Below, piece by piece: positions 26,619 through 40,103 of a DNA stretch of 64,000 nucleotides. Location of the stretch: contig NZ_MLCL01000033.1 of the NCBI RefSeq assembly GCF_001942625.1, positions 62,001 to 126,000 on the forward strand, in the 5' to 3' direction. A model generated the notes under the pieces. It made no database searches and was not told the origin of the DNA. It was given only the letters and a program-made list of their open reading frames with translations. Within the stretch, counting starts at the first letter, position 1, and each line of letters begins with the position of its first letter. Origin of the DNA: Mycobacterium syngnathidarum. GTDB lineage: Bacteria > Actinomycetota > Actinomycetes > Mycobacteriales > Mycobacteriaceae. Position numbers and translations under genes: made by a program.

Positions 26619-27940
26619 CGAAACACAGCGCAGGCTCGAATCCGCCGATCCTGATCCGCGGCGTCCGTCTCTACGGTGAAGGCGACGCGCTCGACGTGTT
26701 GATCGCCGACGGGCAGATCGCCGAGATCGGTTCTGACCTCACGGCTCCCGAGGGTGCCGAGGTGATCGACGCCACCGGCCAGGTGCTGCTGCCAGGCTTC
26801 GTCGACCTGCACACCCACCTGCGCGAGCCGGGCCGTGAATATGCCGAGGACATCGAAACCGGTTCGGCGGCAGCGGCTCTGGGTGGATACACCGCGGTGT
26901 TCGCGATGGCCAACACCGACCCGGTCGCCGACTCCGCGGTGGTCACCGACCACGTGTGGAACCGCGGTCAGCAGGTCGGCCTGGTGGACGTGCATCCGGT
27001 CGGCGCGGTGACCGTGGGCCTGGAAGGCAAGCAGCTCACCGAGATGGGCCTGATGGCAGACGGCGTCGGCCAGGTCCGGATGTTCTCCGACGACGGCCTG
27101 TGCGTGCACGATCCGCTGGTCATGCGACGGGCGCTGGAGTACGCCACCGGCCTCGGGGTTCTCATCGCCCAGCACGCCGAAGAACCGCGGCTGACCGTCG
27201 GCGCCGTCGCCCATGAGGGGCCCAACGCGGCCCAGCTCGGACTCGCGGGCTGGCCTCGCTCGGCCGAAGAGTCGATCGTCGCTCGTGACGCGATCCTGGC
27301 CCGCGATGCCGGCGCCCGGGTGCACATCTGCCACGCCTCCACTGCCGGCACCGTGGAATTGCTCAAATGGGCCAAGGCGCAGGGTATCTCGATCACCGCC
27401 GAGGTGACCCCGCACCATCTGCTGCTCGACGATCGCAGGCTGGCCAGCTACGACGGACGCAACCGCGTCAATCCGCCGTTGCGGGAAGCCAGTGACGCGC
27501 AAGCGCTGCGTCAGGCGTTGGCCGACGGAGTCATCGACTGTGTCGCCACCGACCACGCGCCGCACGCCGAGCACGAGAAGTGCTGTGAATTCTCGGTTGC
27601 CCGGCCGGGCATGCTCGGTCTGCAAACCGCACTGTCGGTGGTGGCCGAAACCATGGTGCGCCCCGGCCTGCTGACCTGGCGCGGTGTTGCCAAAGTGATG
27701 AGCGAGGCGCCCGCGGCCATCGTCGGCCTGCCCGACCAGGGCCGGCCGCTGGAAGTGGGGGAGCCGGCCAACCTCACGGTGATCGATCCCGACGCGACCT
27801 GGACGGTCGAAGGCGACGAGCTGGCCAGCCGCTCGGAAAACACGCCTTTCGAATCGATGACGCTGCCTGCCACCGTGACCGCGACTCTGCTGCGGGGCAG
27901 GATCACCGCGCTCGACGGGAAGTCGAGACCTGTCCGGTGA
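26615..27940 (+). CDS. pyrC: Dihydroorotase
   Basis: This zinc amidohydrolase cyclises carbamoyl aspartate to dihydroorotate. The 441-residue protein begins its metal site with [11 protein letters not shown], has further His ligands in HICHAS and [11 protein letters not shown], and the catalytic Asp in [13 protein letters not shown]. Length and motifs fit the class I bacterial enzyme. It is translationally coupled at both ends (ATGA with pyrB, GTGA with the next gene). Confidence 0.96.
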   Translation: MTKHSAGSNPPILIRGVRLYGEGDALDVLIADGQIAEIGSDLTAPEGAEVIDATGQVLLPGFVDLHTHLREPGREYAEDIETGSAAAALGGYTAVFAMANTDPVADSAVVTDHVWNRGQQVGLVDVHPVGAVTVGLEGKQLTEMGLMADGVGQVRMFSDDGLCVHDPLVMRRALEYATGLGVLIAQHAEEPRLTVGAVAHEGPNAAQLGLAGWPRSAEESIVARDAILARDAGARVHICHASTAGTVELLKWAKAQGISITAEVTPHHLLLDDRRLASYDGRNRVNPPLREASDAQALRQALADGVIDCVATDHAPHAEHEKCCEFSVARPGMLGLQTALSVVAETMVRPGLLTWRGVAKVMSEAPAAIVGLPDQGRPLEVGEPANLTVIDPDATWTVEGDELASRSENTPFESMTLPATVTATLLRGRITALDGKSRPVR

Positions 27941-28437
27941 ACACTCCCACGCTGATCGCGTCGCTGGTGCTGGCCGCTCTGCTGGCAGTGCTGATCGCGT
28001 TCCTGATCCGGCAGATGATGCGCGGGTGGCTGCATCGCGCGCAGCGGCAAGCCGAACTGATCGGCACCCTGCCACCGCTGCCGGACACGGTCAGCGCGGC
28101 GAGCATCCCGCCCATGAAGGGCATGTATGTCGGCAGCACAGTGGTTCCGCACTGGAATGACAAGGTGGCCGCCGGGGATCTGGGGTTTCGGACCAAAGCG
28201 GTGCTCACCCGCTATCCCGAGGGAATCATGATGCAACGCAGCGGTGCCGGGCCGATCTGGATTCCGGCCGGGTCGGTCACCGCGATCCGGACCGAACGAG
28301 GAATCGCCGGCAAGGCACTGACTTACGACGGAATTCTGGCCATCAGGTGGCGGCTGCCCTCGGGCACCGAGATCGACACCGGATTCCGCGCTGACAATCG
28401 CGCAGAGTACGACCGCTGGCTGGAGGAAGAAAAATGA
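27937..28437 (+). CDS. Pyr-operon membrane protein, Rv1382-like
   Basis: A 166-residue protein with one strong N-terminal membrane helix ([19 protein letters not shown], about residues 5-24) and a soluble, probably beta-rich cytoplasmic domain ([20 protein letters not shown]) that resembles PH-like folds. Its place between pyrC and carA, with stop/start overlaps on both sides, is shared with Rv1382 of M. tuberculosis. Strict co-translation suggests a link to pyrimidine synthesis, for instance membrane tethering, but no function is known to me. Confidence 0.85.
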   Translation: MNTPTLIASLVLAALLAVLIAFLIRQMMRGWLHRAQRQAELIGTLPPLPDTVSAASIPPMKGMYVGSTVVPHWNDKVAAGDLGFRTKAVLTRYPEGIMMQRSGAGPIWIPAGSVTAIRTERGIAGKALTYDGILAIRWRLPSGTEIDTGFRADNRAEYDRWLEEEK

Positions 28438-29567
28438 CGAACAACACGAAAAACAAGGCGGTTCTGGTACTCGAAGACGGGCGCGTTTTCACCGGCACCA
28501 CATTCGGTGCGGTCGGCCAGACCCTCGGTGAGGCAGTGTTCTCCACGGGCATGTCCGGCTATCAGGAAACCCTGACCGATCCCAGCTACCACGGTCAGAT
28601 CGTGGTTGCCACAGCGCCGCAGATCGGTAACACCGGCTGGAACGCCGAGGACGGCGAAAGCCGCGACGACAAGATCTGGGTGGCCGGCTATGCCGTGCGC
28701 GACCCGTCCCCGCGCGCGTCGAACTGGCGTGCCAGCGGAACCCTCGACGACGAATTGGCGCGGCAGGGCATCGTGGGCATCGCCGGAATCGACACCCGTG
28801 CCGTGGTGCGCCACCTGCGTACCCGCGGGTCGATGAAGGCCGGGGTGTTCTCCGGAGAAGCATTGGCGTCGACAGACGAGTTGGTGGCCCGGGTGCTCGA
28901 CCAGCCCTCGATGCTGGGCGCGGATCTGGCGGGTGAGGTCAGTACTGCAGGCTCCTACATCGTGGAACCCCAAGGTGATCACCGGTTCACGGTCGCGGCG
29001 GTGGACCTGGGGATCAAGACCAACACCCCGCGCAACTTCGCCCGGCGCGGGATCCGCAGCCACGTGCTGCCGTCGTCGGCGACCTTCGACCAGATCGCCG
29101 ACCTGAAACCCGACGGGGTGTTCCTGTCCAACGGTCCCGGCGATCCGGCCACCGCAGACCACATCGTCGCGGTGACCCGGGAAGTGCTCGGTGCGGGAAT
29201 CCCGTTGTTCGGCATCTGTTTCGGCAATCAGATCCTCGGGCGGGCGCTGGGCCGGTCCACCTACAAGATGGTGTTCGGCCACCGCGGTATCAACATCCCG
29301 GTGATCGACCACGTCACCGGCCGGGTGGCGATCACCGCGCAGAACCACGGCTTCGCCCTGGAGGGCGAGGCGGGGGAGCGGTTCGACACTCCGTTCGGCA
29401 CAGCCGAGGTCAGTCACACCTGCGCCAATGACGGTGTGGTGGAAGGGATTCGGTTGGCCGACGGCCGTGCGTTCTCAGTCCAGTACCACCCGGAGGCCGC
29501 GGCCGGACCACACGACGCGGAATACCTGTTCGACCAGTTCGTCGACCTGATGGCAGGAGAGAAGTAG
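28434..29567 (+). CDS. carA: Carbamoyl phosphate synthase, small (glutaminase) subunit
   Basis: CarA hydrolyses glutamine and channels ammonia to CarB. The N-terminal domain has [13 protein letters not shown] and [16 protein letters not shown]. The C-terminal class I amidotransferase has the nucleophile Cys in FGICFGNQ and the His-Glu pair in [11 protein letters not shown]. The length of 377 residues is normal. The ATG overlaps the previous stop, and the stop directly abuts carB. The product feeds both pyrimidine and arginine synthesis. Confidence 0.97.
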   Translation: MTNNTKNKAVLVLEDGRVFTGTTFGAVGQTLGEAVFSTGMSGYQETLTDPSYHGQIVVATAPQIGNTGWNAEDGESRDDKIWVAGYAVRDPSPRASNWRASGTLDDELARQGIVGIAGIDTRAVVRHLRTRGSMKAGVFSGEALASTDELVARVLDQPSMLGADLAGEVSTAGSYIVEPQGDHRFTVAAVDLGIKTNTPRNFARRGIRSHVLPSSATFDQIADLKPDGVFLSNGPGDPATADHIVAVTREVLGAGIPLFGICFGNQILGRALGRSTYKMVFGHRGINIPVIDHVTGRVAITAQNHGFALEGEAGERFDTPFGTAEVSHTCANDGVVEGIRLADGRAFSVQYHPEAAAGPHDAEYLFDQFVDLMAGEK

Positions 29568-32921
<3,354 letters not shown>

Positions 32922-32923
32922 CG

Positions 32924-33736
32924 ATGGACGCCTTCGGGAAGCGGTTGACCGACGCGGTGTCGCAGCGGGGGCCGCTGTGTCCCGGCATCGATCCCCATCC
33001 CGAGCTGCTGCGGGCCTGGGGGCTTTCCACCGACGCCGACGGGCTGGCCGCGTTCAGCGACATCTGCGTGACGGCATTCGCCGGGTTCTCGATGGTCAAG
33101 CCTCAGGTGGCGTTCTTCGAGGCGCACGGGTCAGCGGGTTTCGCGGTGCTGGAGCGCACGACGGCCGCCTTGCGGGAGGCCGGGGTACTGGTGCTGGCCG
33201 ACGCCAAACGCGGGGACATCGGCTCGACCATGGCCGCCTATGCCGCGGCCTGGGCCGGTGACTCACCGTTGGCGGCGGACGCGGTGACCGCATCGCCGTA
33301 TCTGGGCTTCGGGTCGCTGCAGCCCCTGCTGGACGTCGCCGCGGCAAACGGCCGGGGGGTGTTCGTGCTGGCAGCGACCTCCAACCCGGAGGGCGCGACG
33401 GTGCAGCGTGCCATGGCCGGGCCGCGCACCGTGGCGCAGTCCGTCGTCGATGAGGTGGCCGCAGTGAACCAGGCGGCCGGTGAGCCGACCGGTTCGGTCG
33501 GTGTGGTGGTCGGGGCGACGGTGACCGACCTGCCCGATCTCAGTGCGCTCTGCGGCCCGGTGTTGGTGCCCGGAGTCGGCGCCCAGGGCGGACGTGCCGA
33601 TGCACTCGGCGACTTCGGCGGTGCCCGGCTGGTGCTGCCAACGGTGTCGCGTGAGGTGTTGCGGGCCGGGCCTGCGGTGGCTGATCTGCGTGCGGCCGCC
33701 GAGCGCTTGCGCGACGAAGTCGCATATCTCGCCTGA
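32924..33736 (+). CDS. pyrF: Orotidine 5'-phosphate decarboxylase (type 2)
   Basis: It forms UMP from OMP, the last step of the pathway. The catalytic Lys-Asp network is in [17 protein letters not shown] near residue 90, and the phosphate-binding loop is [10 protein letters not shown]. The 270-residue length and the [12 protein letters not shown]-terminus are those of the type 2 enzyme used by mycobacteria. It ends the pyr operon, and a short hairpin follows. The dihydroorotate dehydrogenase (pyrD) and orotate phosphoribosyltransferase (pyrE) genes are not in the window. Confidence 0.96.
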   Translation: MDAFGKRLTDAVSQRGPLCPGIDPHPELLRAWGLSTDADGLAAFSDICVTAFAGFSMVKPQVAFFEAHGSAGFAVLERTTAALREAGVLVLADAKRGDIGSTMAAYAAAWAGDSPLAADAVTASPYLGFGSLQPLLDVAAANGRGVFVLAATSNPEGATVQRAMAGPRTVAQSVVDEVAAVNQAAGEPTGSVGVVVGATVTDLPDLSALCGPVLVPGVGAQGGRADALGDFGGARLVLPTVSREVLRAGPAVADLRAAAERLRDEVAYLA

Positions 33737-33737
33737 C

Positions 33738-33755
33738 GTCGCCCAGCTGGGCGTC
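33738..33755 (+). terminator. Palindromic hairpin after pyrF
   Basis: The perfect palindrome CGCCCAGCTGGGCG lies directly after the pyrF stop and can fold as a 5-bp GC stem with an AGCT loop. Without a T-run it is a moderate terminator candidate. Confidence 0.45.
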
Positions 33756-33911
33756 TAGGGCCGTTTCGTCGTGCCCTGGGCCGATTTCCACACCAGGGTC
33801 GCGGTCGCGCTCAATCGCGACCCAGTCGTGGCAGGCGACGACCGGGCCGAGAAGCGGCCGAGCACAGGTGGTTTGGTCAGCTCGCGGTCAGATCGGTTGC
33901 GGTGCAGCCGG

Positions 33912-34406
33912 TCACAGCGGGATCCAGATACCGAAGAACCAGAAACCCCACGCGTTGTAGCCCGGATCGAAAATGGGTGTCACCCAGCTGCCGTTGTAGT
34001 TGAACGGCTGGTGGTCGAACCGGCCTTGGTCCATGCCGCGCCAGGCCAGCTCCGGGGGCGGCGGGCCCCAGTGCCGGCCATGGTCATCTGGTCCGCCTGG
34101 ACCTCGGTCACCCGGGCGCCCCGGCCCTGGCCCACCCGGTCCGCCCGGTCCGCCCGGCCAGCCGGGCCCGTCAGGACCACCACCAGGCCCACCATGGCCA
34201 CGTTCGGGCCCTCCTGCGCCTCCTGAGCCACCGGGACGACCGGGTCCACCTGGTCCTCCCGGCCCGGGTCCACCGGGCCCCTGGCAGTTGCCGAAGCCAC
34301 ACGGTGGGCCCGGCTGGGCCGCTGCCGTGCCGGCTCCCGCGGCCAGAGCGCCCGTGCCGAGCGCTATGGAGAGAGCAGAAGCGCAGGTCAAACGCTTGAA
34401 GTTCAT
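33912..34406 (-). CDS. Secreted Gly/Pro-rich protein with a conserved aromatic C-terminus
   Basis: The start at 34406 gives 164 residues: an N-terminal signal peptide (LTCASALSIALGTGALAAGA, cut after a TAAA-Q type site near residue 30), a low-complexity middle of about 80 residues dominated by Gly-Gly-Pro and Gly-Pro repeats, and a C-terminal block NGSWVTPIFDPGYNAWGFWF ending in GIWIPL. An ATG eight codons upstream is an alternative, but AAGGGAAG fits the chosen start better. This kind of exported protein is seen in many mycobacteria; function unknown. M. tuberculosis has PE15/PPE20 in the pyrF-mihF gap instead. Confidence 0.75.
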   Translation of the reverse strand: MNFKRLTCASALSIALGTGALAAGAGTAAAQPGPPCGFGNCQGPGGPGPGGPGGPGRPGGSGGAGGPERGHGGPGGGPDGPGWPGGPGGPGGPGPGRPGDRGPGGPDDHGRHWGPPPPELAWRGMDQGRFDHQPFNYNGSWVTPIFDPGYNAWGFWFFGIWIPL

Positions 34407-34905
34407 GTCCAGCTTCCCTTCGGGGGTCACGGATACCCGACCGGCGGAGGCTATTTAGCCAAGCTGTGTAATCGCTTTGTGGCAATTAGGCGTGGGCTGG
34501 GCACCGTCAGCCGCACGCGCCTGACGTGCGCGTCACGGCTTCCGACACGCCCGACACGCCATGACCAGCGAAAATTTTCTCGAATACCCGGCGGTAACCA
34601 GGTGTGGGTACGGCCGAACCGGTGCTCGACGTATGAGTAGTTAGCTGGGGGCCACCCGAAAACCATTGACTTGCAGGAATATCCGGCCCGATGGGGGCGT
34701 GCCGACGATGCTGGATGGCGTTTTCGGGTGCGAACCGGTTGTCGCGTGCGCGCACTACACGCTGGGCTTTTAGCGTCGTAACCAGGGGGTGGCGTTCGCT
34801 TTCGTCAGCCAGCGTGGGTAGGTTCGTCGTCGCTGGCTGGTTTGCACTCCAGCCGTAAAAAACAAGAGATGGCCGAAGAAGAATCGCCAGGAGACGGAGG
34901 AACCC
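34407..34905. other. Divergent intergenic region upstream of mihF
   Basis: About 500 bases hold no convincing gene. Several short inverted repeats are present: TGACG-TGCG-CGTCA at 34522-34535, CGTCAG/CTGACG at 34505 and 34521, and GGCTGG/CCAGCC at 34835 and 34849. A local AT-rich stretch precedes mihF. The region must hold promoters for the secreted protein (minus strand) and for mihF-gmk-rpoZ, and a long 5' leader is possible, but I could not place a -10/-35 pair with confidence. Confidence 0.5.
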
Positions 34906-35220
34906 GTGGCCCTTCCCCAGTTGACCGACGAACAGCGCGCGGCAGCGTTGGAGAAGGCTGCCGCCGCACGTCGAGCGCGAGCCGAGCTCAAAGATCGACT
35001 CAAGCGCGGCGGCACCAACCTCAAGCAGGTGCTCACCGACGCCGAGACCGATGAGGTCTTGGGCAAGATGAAGGTTTCCGCGCTGCTGGAGGCCCTGCCC
35101 AAGGTCGGCAAGGTCAAGGCGCAGGAGATCATGACCGAGCTGGAGATCGCCCCGACCCGCCGTCTGCGCGGCCTCGGTGATCGCCAGCGCAAGGCCCTCC
35201 TGGAGAAGTTCGACCAGTAG
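34906..35220 (+). CDS. mihF: Mycobacterial integration host factor mIHF
   Basis: mIHF is a small nucleoid-associated protein, needed for L5 phage integration and important for growth. The 104-residue protein matches the short (105 aa) M. smegmatis form: an N-terminal helix [20 protein letters not shown], a basic segment, and an S13-like helix-two-turn-helix ([20 protein letters not shown], ending [18 protein letters not shown]). GTG start with GGAGACGGAGG upstream. It is followed by gmk after 11 bases, as in M. tuberculosis. Confidence 0.95.
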   Translation: MALPQLTDEQRAAALEKAAAARRARAELKDRLKRGGTNLKQVLTDAETDEVLGKMKVSALLEALPKVGKVKAQEIMTELEIAPTRRLRGLGDRQRKALLEKFDQ

Positions 35221-35231
35221 AGACGCCCCCA

Positions 35232-35825
35232 TTGAGCGCTGGTAGAGGGGCCGGACAACGTACAACGACGGCTCCGGTCGTCGTGTTGTCCGGTCCCTCC
35301 GCTGTCGGGAAGTCCACCGTGGTCCGCTGTCTGCGGGAGCGGCTTCCCGACTTGTATTTCTCGGTCTCGGTCACGACCAGGGCACCGCGGCCGGGAGAGG
35401 TCGACGGTGTCGACTACACGTTCGTGTCCGCGGACCGATTCCAGAAGCTGATCGATGACGGCGAGCTGCTCGAATGGGCCGAGATCCACGGCGGATTGCA
35501 CCGCTCCGGAACGCCGGCCCAGCCTGTGCGCGAGGCCACCCGGGCCGGCCGCCCGGTTCTGATCGAGGTTGACCTGGCCGGGGCGCGGGCCGTCAAGCAG
35601 GCCATGCCCGAGGTGATATCGGTGTTCCTGGCACCGCCGAGCTGGGACGAACTGGTCAGCCGATTGTCCGGTCGGGGCACCGAGACAGCCGAGGTGATGG
35701 CCCGGCGATTGGAGACAGCGCGGGCCGAAATGGCCGCGAAGTCTGACTTTGACCAGGTTGTGGTGAACCGCCAGTTGGATACCGCATGCGCTGAATTGGT
35801 ATCCTTGCTGGTGGACAGCCGATGA
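35232..35825 (+). CDS. gmk: Guanylate kinase
   Basis: It phosphorylates GMP to GDP. The P-loop [12 protein letters not shown] is near residue 20, followed by the GMP-binding stretch [21 protein letters not shown] and EWAEIHG, and the lid [17 protein letters not shown]. The only upstream start that leaves a normal N-terminus is TTG at 35232, giving 197 residues; the N-terminal 15 residues are not conserved, so the start is less certain than the function. Confidence 0.94.
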   Translation: MSAGRGAGQRTTTAPVVVLSGPSAVGKSTVVRCLRERLPDLYFSVSVTTRAPRPGEVDGVDYTFVSADRFQKLIDDGELLEWAEIHGGLHRSGTPAQPVREATRAGRPVLIEVDLAGARAVKQAMPEVISVFLAPPSWDELVSRLSGRGTETAEVMARRLETARAEMAAKSDFDQVVVNRQLDTACAELVSLLVDSR

Positions 35826-35916
35826 CTCATCGTGCCGGGACCGACGCGATCGGATCCGCGAGCCACCAGCACGCTGTTCAGTAACCGCATTCACGCAACC
35901 GCCAGGAGACTTTTTC

Positions 35917-36237
35917 GTGAGCACCCCGCACGCCGATGCGCAGCTGGCCGCTGCGGACGACATCGATTCGTCCGCCGCCGGCGCCTACGACACGCCGCTG
36001 GGCATCACCAACCCGCCCATCGACGAGTTGCTGGACCGCGCGTCGAGCAAGTACGCGTTGGTGATCTACGCCGCCAAGCGGGCGCGCCAGATCAACGATT
36101 ACTACAACCAGCTCGGCGACGGCATTCTTGAGTACGTCGGCCCTCTGGTCGAGCCCGGTCTGCAGGAGAAGCCGCTGTCCATTGCGATGCGGGAGATTCA
36201 CGAGGATCTGCTCGAGCACACCGAGGGCGGCGAGTAG
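35917..36237 (+). CDS. rpoZ: RNA polymerase omega subunit
   Basis: Omega assists folding and assembly of the beta' subunit. The 106-residue protein has the family core [20 protein letters not shown], then [14 protein letters not shown] and, as usual in actinobacteria, a longer C-terminal part ([20 protein letters not shown]). GTG start with AGGAG 12 bases upstream. It lies between gmk and coaBC in the conserved order. Confidence 0.96.
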   Translation: MSTPHADAQLAAADDIDSSAAGAYDTPLGITNPPIDELLDRASSKYALVIYAAKRARQINDYYNQLGDGILEYVGPLVEPGLQEKPLSIAMREIHEDLLEHTEGGE

Positions 36238-36255
36238 CCAGGCCAGGGCCGGGAC

Positions 36256-37503
36256 GTGAGCGCGGGTAAGCGAATCGTCGTCGGGGTGGCCGGCGGCATT
36301 GCCGCGTACAAGGCGTGCACCCTAGTCCGCCAACTCACCGAGGCGGGCCACTCGGTACGCGTACTGCCCACTGAGTCGGCTTTGCGCTTCGTCGGAGCGG
36401 CCACGTTTGAAGCCCTGTCGGGCAATCCCGTGCACACCGGTGTGTTCACCGACGTGCACGAGGTCCCGCACGTGCGGATCGGCCAGGAAGCCGATCTCGT
36501 GGTTGTCGCGCCTGCCACCGCCGACTTGCTGGCCCGCGCGGTGGCCGGCCGGGCTGACGACCTGTTGACCGCCACGCTGCTGACGGCGCGATGTCCGGTG
36601 CTGTTCGCTCCGGCCATGCACACCGAGATGTGGTTTCACCCGGCCACCGTCGACAATGTGGCCACATTGCGGCGGCGGGGCGTCGTGGTACTGGAACCGG
36701 CATCCGGACGGCTCACAGGGGCCGACACCGGCGCGGGGCGGCTGCCCGAGGCCGAAGAAATCGTGACGTTTGCACAGCTGCTGCTGGAGCGAGGCGACGC
36801 GCTGACCTACGACCTGGCCGGGGTCAAGGCGCTCGTGACCGCCGGCGGTACCCGCGAACCTCTGGATCCGGTGCGTTTCATCGGCAACCGCAGCTCCGGC
36901 AAGCAGGGATATGCCGTGGCCCGGGTTCTGGCCCAGCGTGGGGCCGACGTGACGCTGATAGCGGGTAACACCGCGGGTCTGATCGACCCGGCCGGTGTCG
37001 ATGTCGTGCACATCGGTTCGGCCGCCCAATTGCGTGATGCGGTGACCAAGTACGCCCCCGAGTCCAATGTCCTGGTGATGGCCGCTGCCGTCGCCGACTT
37101 CCGCCCCGCACAGGTGGCGACCGCCAAGATGAAGAAGGGCGGCGCGTCCGAGCCCAGCTCCATCGAGCTCGTCCGCAACGACGACGTGCTGGCCGGGGCG
37201 GTTCGGGCCCGTGCCGAGGGCCAGTTGCCCAACATGCGTGCCATCGTCGGCTTCGCTGCCGAGACCGGGGACGCCAACGGTGATGTGCTGTTCCATGCCA
37301 GGGCCAAGCTGCAACGCAAGGGCTGCGATCTGCTCGTGGTCAACGCAGTGGGGGAGAACCGCGCGTTCGAAGTTGACCACAACGACGGCTGGTTGCTGAG
37401 TGCCGACGGGGCCGAGGTTGCGCTAGAGCACGGTTCGAAGACTCTGATGGCCACCCGTATCGTGGACTCGATCGCGGCGTTTCTGGGCAAGCCCGACGGC
37501 TGA
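36256..37503 (+). CDS. coaBC: Bifunctional phosphopantothenoylcysteine decarboxylase/synthetase
   Basis: CoaBC makes 4'-phosphopantetheine in two steps of coenzyme A synthesis. The CoaC half starts VVGVAGGIAAYKAC (FMN site), has PAMHTEMW in place of the PASANT region and the substrate flap GRLTGADTGAGRLPE. The CoaB half begins near residue 190 with VTAGGTREPLDPVRFIGNRS and includes KMKKGG and VNAVGENRAFEVDHN. The length of 415 residues is standard. GTG start, 18 bases after rpoZ. Confidence 0.96.
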   Translation: MSAGKRIVVGVAGGIAAYKACTLVRQLTEAGHSVRVLPTESALRFVGAATFEALSGNPVHTGVFTDVHEVPHVRIGQEADLVVVAPATADLLARAVAGRADDLLTATLLTARCPVLFAPAMHTEMWFHPATVDNVATLRRRGVVVLEPASGRLTGADTGAGRLPEAEEIVTFAQLLLERGDALTYDLAGVKALVTAGGTREPLDPVRFIGNRSSGKQGYAVARVLAQRGADVTLIAGNTAGLIDPAGVDVVHIGSAAQLRDAVTKYAPESNVLVMAAAVADFRPAQVATAKMKKGGASEPSSIELVRNDDVLAGAVRARAEGQLPNMRAIVGFAAETGDANGDVLFHARAKLQRKGCDLLVVNAVGENRAFEVDHNDGWLLSADGAEVALEHGSKTLMATRIVDSIAAFLGKPDG

Positions 37504-37650
37504 TCCGACGTACGTACGCATCAAGATGTGGACAAGGGTTGCGCAATCGCGTCCCACGCGCTTGGGTGCAACAGGACCTAGATATTATTCGCCTAACTAA
37601 GTAGTTTTGGACTGAAGAACTTTTCAGATCAGCAAGGAAGGAAGCAGACC
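37504..37650 (+). promoter_or_regulatory. AT-rich leader/promoter region of metK
   Basis: This 147-base gap contains an unusually AT-rich stretch for this genome, with a TATTAT hexamer at 37583-37588 that could be a -10 element, and GGAAGGAAG shortly before the metK start. A small hairpin CTGAA/TTCAG lies in the leader. No known SAM riboswitch fold was recognised. metK therefore probably has its own promoter rather than depending on coaBC. Confidence 0.35.
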
Positions 37651-38850
<1,200 letters not shown>

Positions 38851-38860
38851 CTTTTTCTGC

Positions 38861-38898
38861 CAACAGCCCCCGATGACTGATCGGGGGCTGTTGTCTTT
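38861..38898 (+). terminator. Strong intrinsic terminator of metK
   Basis: CAACAGCCCCCGAT and its perfect complement form a 14-bp stem with a GACTG loop, followed by TCTTT. It is the clearest intrinsic terminator in the window and may also serve the convergent TetR gene. Confidence 0.9.
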
Positions 38899-38927
38899 CG
38901 CGGGGCGGCATCACCGCGGCGGGTTGA

Positions 38928-39527
38928 TCAGGTGCGGTGGCGCTGGACGACGCCGCCCGCCAGTGCGCGTGCCCACTCCAGTCCGGCATCGGTGCCGAAC
39001 AGCTCGCGGCGTGTGTTGCCCGCGCACAGGTAGGCGTCGACCCGGAAGGCGTCTTCCGCCGGATCGGGTGAGCCCGCCGCGGAGAACTCGTTTTCCAGCA
39101 GGTCGAGCCACTCCCGCTTGAGGTTTCGCACCGCGTCGGCCACGGGCCCGGTGCGATGCCCGAACTCGACCGATGTCGCCGTCACGAAGCAACCGCCGGG
39201 GAACACCTCGGCACGCAGGTAGGCCACCCACGAATCGAGCAGGGCGCCGAGCCGCGCGGCTCCGGGCCGGCAGCTCAGTGCCGGACGGATGACGACGTCG
39301 ATGTAGACCTGGCGCGCCTCGGCCACTGCGGCCAGCTGGATCGCCTCCCGGTTGCCGAAAACCGTGAGGATTCCGCTCTTGCTCACCCCGGTCGACGCGG
39401 ACAGGCCACCGACGGTGATTGCGTCCAGGCCGTGTGTGGTGGCGATGTCTGCGGCGGTACGCGCAACCAGCCGGCGGGTGGCGTCACCGCGCGCCCGCCG
39501 TCCGTCGGCGGCAGACAGAGCGGTCAT
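38928..39527 (-). CDS. TetR-family transcriptional regulator
   Basis: This 199-residue repressor-type protein has a TetR helix-turn-helix at about residues 15-62 (ARTAADIATTHGLDAITVGG, then LSASTGVSKSGILTVFGNRE) and a C-terminal ligand-binding domain with the FPGGCFVTATSVEF signature of the TetR_C_16/YhdX group. It diverges from the SRPBCC gene, and the gap contains a near-perfect palindrome that is the likely operator. The ligand is unknown. Autoregulation and control of the SRPBCC gene are inferred from position. Confidence 0.88.
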   Translation of the reverse strand: MTALSAADGRRARGDATRRLVARTAADIATTHGLDAITVGGLSASTGVSKSGILTVFGNREAIQLAAVAEARQVYIDVVIRPALSCRPGAARLGALLDSWVAYLRAEVFPGGCFVTATSVEFGHRTGPVADAVRNLKREWLDLLENEFSAAGSPDPAEDAFRVDAYLCAGNTRRELFGTDAGLEWARALAGGVVQRHRT

Positions 39528-39591
39528 CAGCTCACCCTAGCCACCCCTGGACGTAGTGCGGGCGGGTCGCGTACCGTCAGCCTCAACCAAT

Positions 39592-39611
39592 ATGCGACCG
39601 ATCGGTCGTAT
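39592..39611. promoter_or_regulatory. Palindromic operator between the TetR and SRPBCC genes
   Basis: The perfect 14-bp palindrome CGACCGATCGGTCG extends to 20 bases with one mismatched pair. It sits 15 bases before the SRPBCC start and covers the likely -10/ribosome approach of that gene, the expected place for a TetR repressor site. Confidence 0.65.
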
Positions 39612-39625
39612 TGAATGGAGGGGTA

Positions 39626-40099
39626 ATGGCCACCGCGTTCAAGGCTCTGCTGGAGCGTCGGATCATCGTCGATACGCCACCGGCCGTGGTGTGGAACATC
39701 ATTCGAGACATCCGACGCATGCCGGAGTGGAGTCCGCAGGTGGTATCGGTGAAATTGCGCGATACCGACGGTGAGATCCGGCTGGGCTCCACGTTCACCA
39801 ACCTCAACCGCCACGGCGAGCTTGAGTGGATCACGCACGGCGAGGTGGTGCGGTACGAGCCAGAGAAAGAGATCGCCTTCCGCATCGCCGAGAACTACGC
39901 GATCTGGTCGTTCTCGATCAGTGCCGACGGCGCCGGCGCCACCGTGCTCACGCAACGGCGCGAAACGCCCGACGGAATATCGCAGGTTTCGCTCGAACTG
40001 ACCGAGTCGCACCTCGGCGGACAGCAAGCGTTCACGGAACTGCTCGAAGCCGGAATGGAAGAGACCCTCGCCGCCATCAAGGCATGTGCCGAGGCCTGA
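39626..40099 (+). CDS. SRPBCC (START-like) family protein
   Basis: A 157-residue helix-grip protein that likely binds a hydrophobic ligand. It begins ALLERRIIVDTPPAVVWNII and ends in the long C-terminal helix GGQQAFTELLEAGMEETLAA, both typical of the polyketide cyclase/SRPBCC superfamily. The ATG follows GGAGGGG by 3-8 bases, which is why the upstream TTG is not used. It is probably controlled by the divergent TetR protein. Substrate or ligand unknown; it converges with the monooxygenase gene 4 bases away. Confidence 0.82.
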   Translation: MATAFKALLERRIIVDTPPAVVWNIIRDIRRMPEWSPQVVSVKLRDTDGEIRLGSTFTNLNRHGELEWITHGEVVRYEPEKEIAFRIAENYAIWSFSISADGAGATVLTQRRETPDGISQVSLELTESHLGGQQAFTELLEAGMEETLAAIKACAEA

Positions 40100-40103
40100 C
40101 GCC

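Noticed and set aside
34069..34290. GGT/GGA-rich repeat as a CRISPR or VNTR array
   Set aside because: It is the irregular Gly/Pro coding region of the secreted protein, with no constant repeat and spacer pattern.
33738..34500. PE/PPE genes expected between pyrF and mihF
   Set aside because: No PE or PPE motif is present; the slot holds a Gly/Pro-rich secreted protein instead.
34842..35054. Small frame overlapping the mihF start
   Set aside because: It lies out of frame with mIHF, lacks a ribosome binding site, and its sequence is the shadow of the mihF leader and 5' end.
37504..37650. SAM riboswitch in the metK leader
   Set aside because: No conserved SAM-I, II, III or IV pairing could be recognised in the 147 bases; only a small hairpin and an AT-rich promoter-like stretch are present.
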